A DNA stretch of 6,137 nucleotides from Candidatus Lambdaproteobacteria bacterium (GTDB lineage Bacteria; SAR324; NAC60-12), in assembly GCA_012964265.1 (NCBI GenBank), contig DTUH01000306.1, forward strand, positions 1 through 6,137, given 5' to 3'. This document shows positions 5,212 through 6,137 of the stretch, piece by piece. The first letter of the stretch is position 1, and each line of letters starts with the position of its first letter. The notes beneath the pieces are model-generated. The model saw nothing but the letters and a program-made list of their open reading frames with translations. It searched no databases and was not told the DNA's origin. A program made the translations under genes and the position numbers.

Positions 5212-6092
5212 GACATCGCCTCACTCTTAGCAATTTCAAAAGCCTCACGATTTTTTACAATCACCGGAACTTCCCTTGGATCATCGAATTGTTCCGCCAC
5301 ATCCAGTCTCAATCGTTTGCTGAAATAATAAAGTAACGCATAACGCACAGGAACCTCAACCTGATTTTGGTCCATTTCATAATCCAATGCAATTACCCTT
5401 TGCTGATTTTCGCTGAGTTTAGGGTTGGGTTTCAAGTTCACTCTGAAAAATCTCTTCCAAAAAATATCGTCACTTTGCCTTGTCTCTGTTTTCGCAAGTT
5501 CTTTGGCACCCATGCAACGGGAAAGAATGAAATCCTTAAACTTATTGGATTGATGACAAAATGCCCGTGTGTGCCAGCGCAGACCGTCACTCGCAAAAGA
5601 GTGCGGTGAAACCCTCCGCCATTCAGGATCAGGACGTGAAGGGCTTGTCGATTGATAGAGGATGTTGACGGATTGATTGCTACGGACCGCCTCCAACAAT
5701 ACGCGGAGTATTTCCGGATTGATGTGGCGTTGAGGAATTGGCAGCAGGTCAGCACTTGAAGTTTTGGAAACCCAGCCAGCTTTCATACCGTTGTTCTGAC
5801 TGGAAGTAGAATTAAGCTGCCGCAAATAGGCAGTAGCATCCAAACCTATAAACTTTGGATCAAACTTTTCCGAAATCAAATAGCGTTTCTGACTACGGTC
5901 ATAAAAAATATTGTCCTCTGCTTTATCTTGATACAGACTCAAATCCTTGGATGCCTGGGGCACAGAGACCCCGAACTGCTCCACAATGTCCGCACGATTG
6001 ACCCCGCCCTCCCAAAAAAGACGGAACTCGATAAATTCGAGCCGGCGTTCTACCCACCATTTTAAATCTTTTAAGTTGGTTGAAGCAGTCAT
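5208..6092 (-). CDS. BrxR/CapW-like WYL-domain transcriptional regulator
   Basis: This 294-residue protein has the layout of the BrxR/CapW repressors found at the head of BREX, CBASS and other defence loci. An N-terminal winged helix-turn-helix spans about 12-75, with the family-typical FIEFRLFWEGGVNRADIVEQ (20-39), the recognition region FGVSVPQASKDLSLY (40-54) and wing IFYDRSQKRYL (62-72). A WYL domain follows at about 128-200: SVNILYQS (141-148), RRVSPHSFASDGLRWHTRAF (159-178), KDFILSRC (186-193). A C-terminal WCX-like dimerisation region runs from about 215. WYL domains sense a ligand, often nucleic acid, and relieve repression on infection or damage. ATG at 6092 is preceded closely by AGGAA. 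The TGA stop overlaps the hsdR ATG as ATGA (5211-5208), so regulator and restriction subunit are co-translated. The sequence looks intact. The BrxR/CapW subgroup is my recognition from motifs; WYL membership is firmer. Confidence 0.85.
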   Translation of the reverse strand: MTASTNLKDLKWWVERRLEFIEFRLFWEGGVNRADIVEQFGVSVPQASKDLSLYQDKAEDNIFYDRSQKRYLISEKFDPKFIGLDATAYLRQLNSTSSQNNGMKAGWVSKTSSADLLPIPQRHINPEILRVLLEAVRSNQSVNILYQSTSPSRPDPEWRRVSPHSFASDGLRWHTRAFCHQSNKFKDFILSRCMGAKELAKTETRQSDDIFWKRFFRVNLKPNPKLSENQQRVIALDYEMDQNQVEVPVRYALLYYFSKRLRLDVAEQFDDPREVPVIVKNREAFEIAKSEAMS

Positions 6093-6137
6093 TTCCTATT
6101 TTTGTAAATGGGTATATTTTTATGATCCATAATAATA

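Noticed and set aside
6093..6137. Possible operator or promoter upstream of the WYL regulator
   Set aside because: Only 45 AT-rich bases remain before the window edge; the best partial palindrome (ATGG...CCAT) matches about five of nine positions and no -35 can be seen.
1..6137. CRISPR array, tRNA/rRNA, insertion sequence or integrase
   Set aside because: I saw no regularly spaced repeats, tRNA-like sequence, transposase motifs or terminal inverted repeats on either strand.

Overview
Every gene I can support lies on the minus strand, so biological order runs from the right edge to the left. Base composition looks moderately AT-rich (about 40% G+C by eye, lower at 484-1005). The sequence suggests a bacterium carrying a defence island. 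No gene here is diagnostic of a phylum, so I make no taxonomic call.

Right to middle (6092 to 1831): a BrxR/CapW-like WYL-domain transcriptional regulator overlaps the start of hsdR, the restriction/translocation subunit of a type I restriction-modification (R-M) system of the EcoEI/EcoKI kind, by an ATGA. The hsdR reading frame runs 1,126 codons without a frameshift from 5211 to 1831. It is interrupted by two in-frame nonsense codons: TAA at codon 288, inside the QxxxY nuclease motif, and TAG at codon 824, at the helicase/C-terminal domain boundary.

Middle (1734 to 1165): a BrnT-like toxin and a ribbon-helix-helix antitoxin form a compact pair with their own candidate promoter, which contains a perfect 8-7-8 inverted repeat. 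The antitoxin stop overlaps by four bases (GTGA) the GTG start of hsdM, the methyltransferase gene. The toxin-antitoxin pair therefore sits between hsdR and hsdM, and hsdM looks translationally coupled to the antitoxin.

Left-middle (1168 to 484): hsdM is a remnant of about 50 codons, with a TGA at a conserved Trp position (codon 14). It breaks off near 1005-1022 and is joined out of frame to the 3' half of an unrelated AT-rich gene encoding a phospholipase D-like protein. The rest of hsdM and any hsdS in between are absent, presumably deleted. The methyltransferase and specificity functions are therefore gone, and the restriction subunit is broken by two stops.

Left edge (483 to 1): a non-coding stretch with a perfect 13-bp hairpin (REP-like repeat and probable terminator), then the 5' end of a minimal nucleotidyltransferase (MntA-type) gene cut by the window edge.

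Overall reading: a decaying type I R-M locus in which the regulator and the embedded toxin-antitoxin pair remain open while hsdR, hsdM and hsdS are broken or lost. The most interesting part is the ancestral architecture, with the methyltransferase gene placed under an autoregulated toxin-antitoxin promoter and coupled to antitoxin translation.
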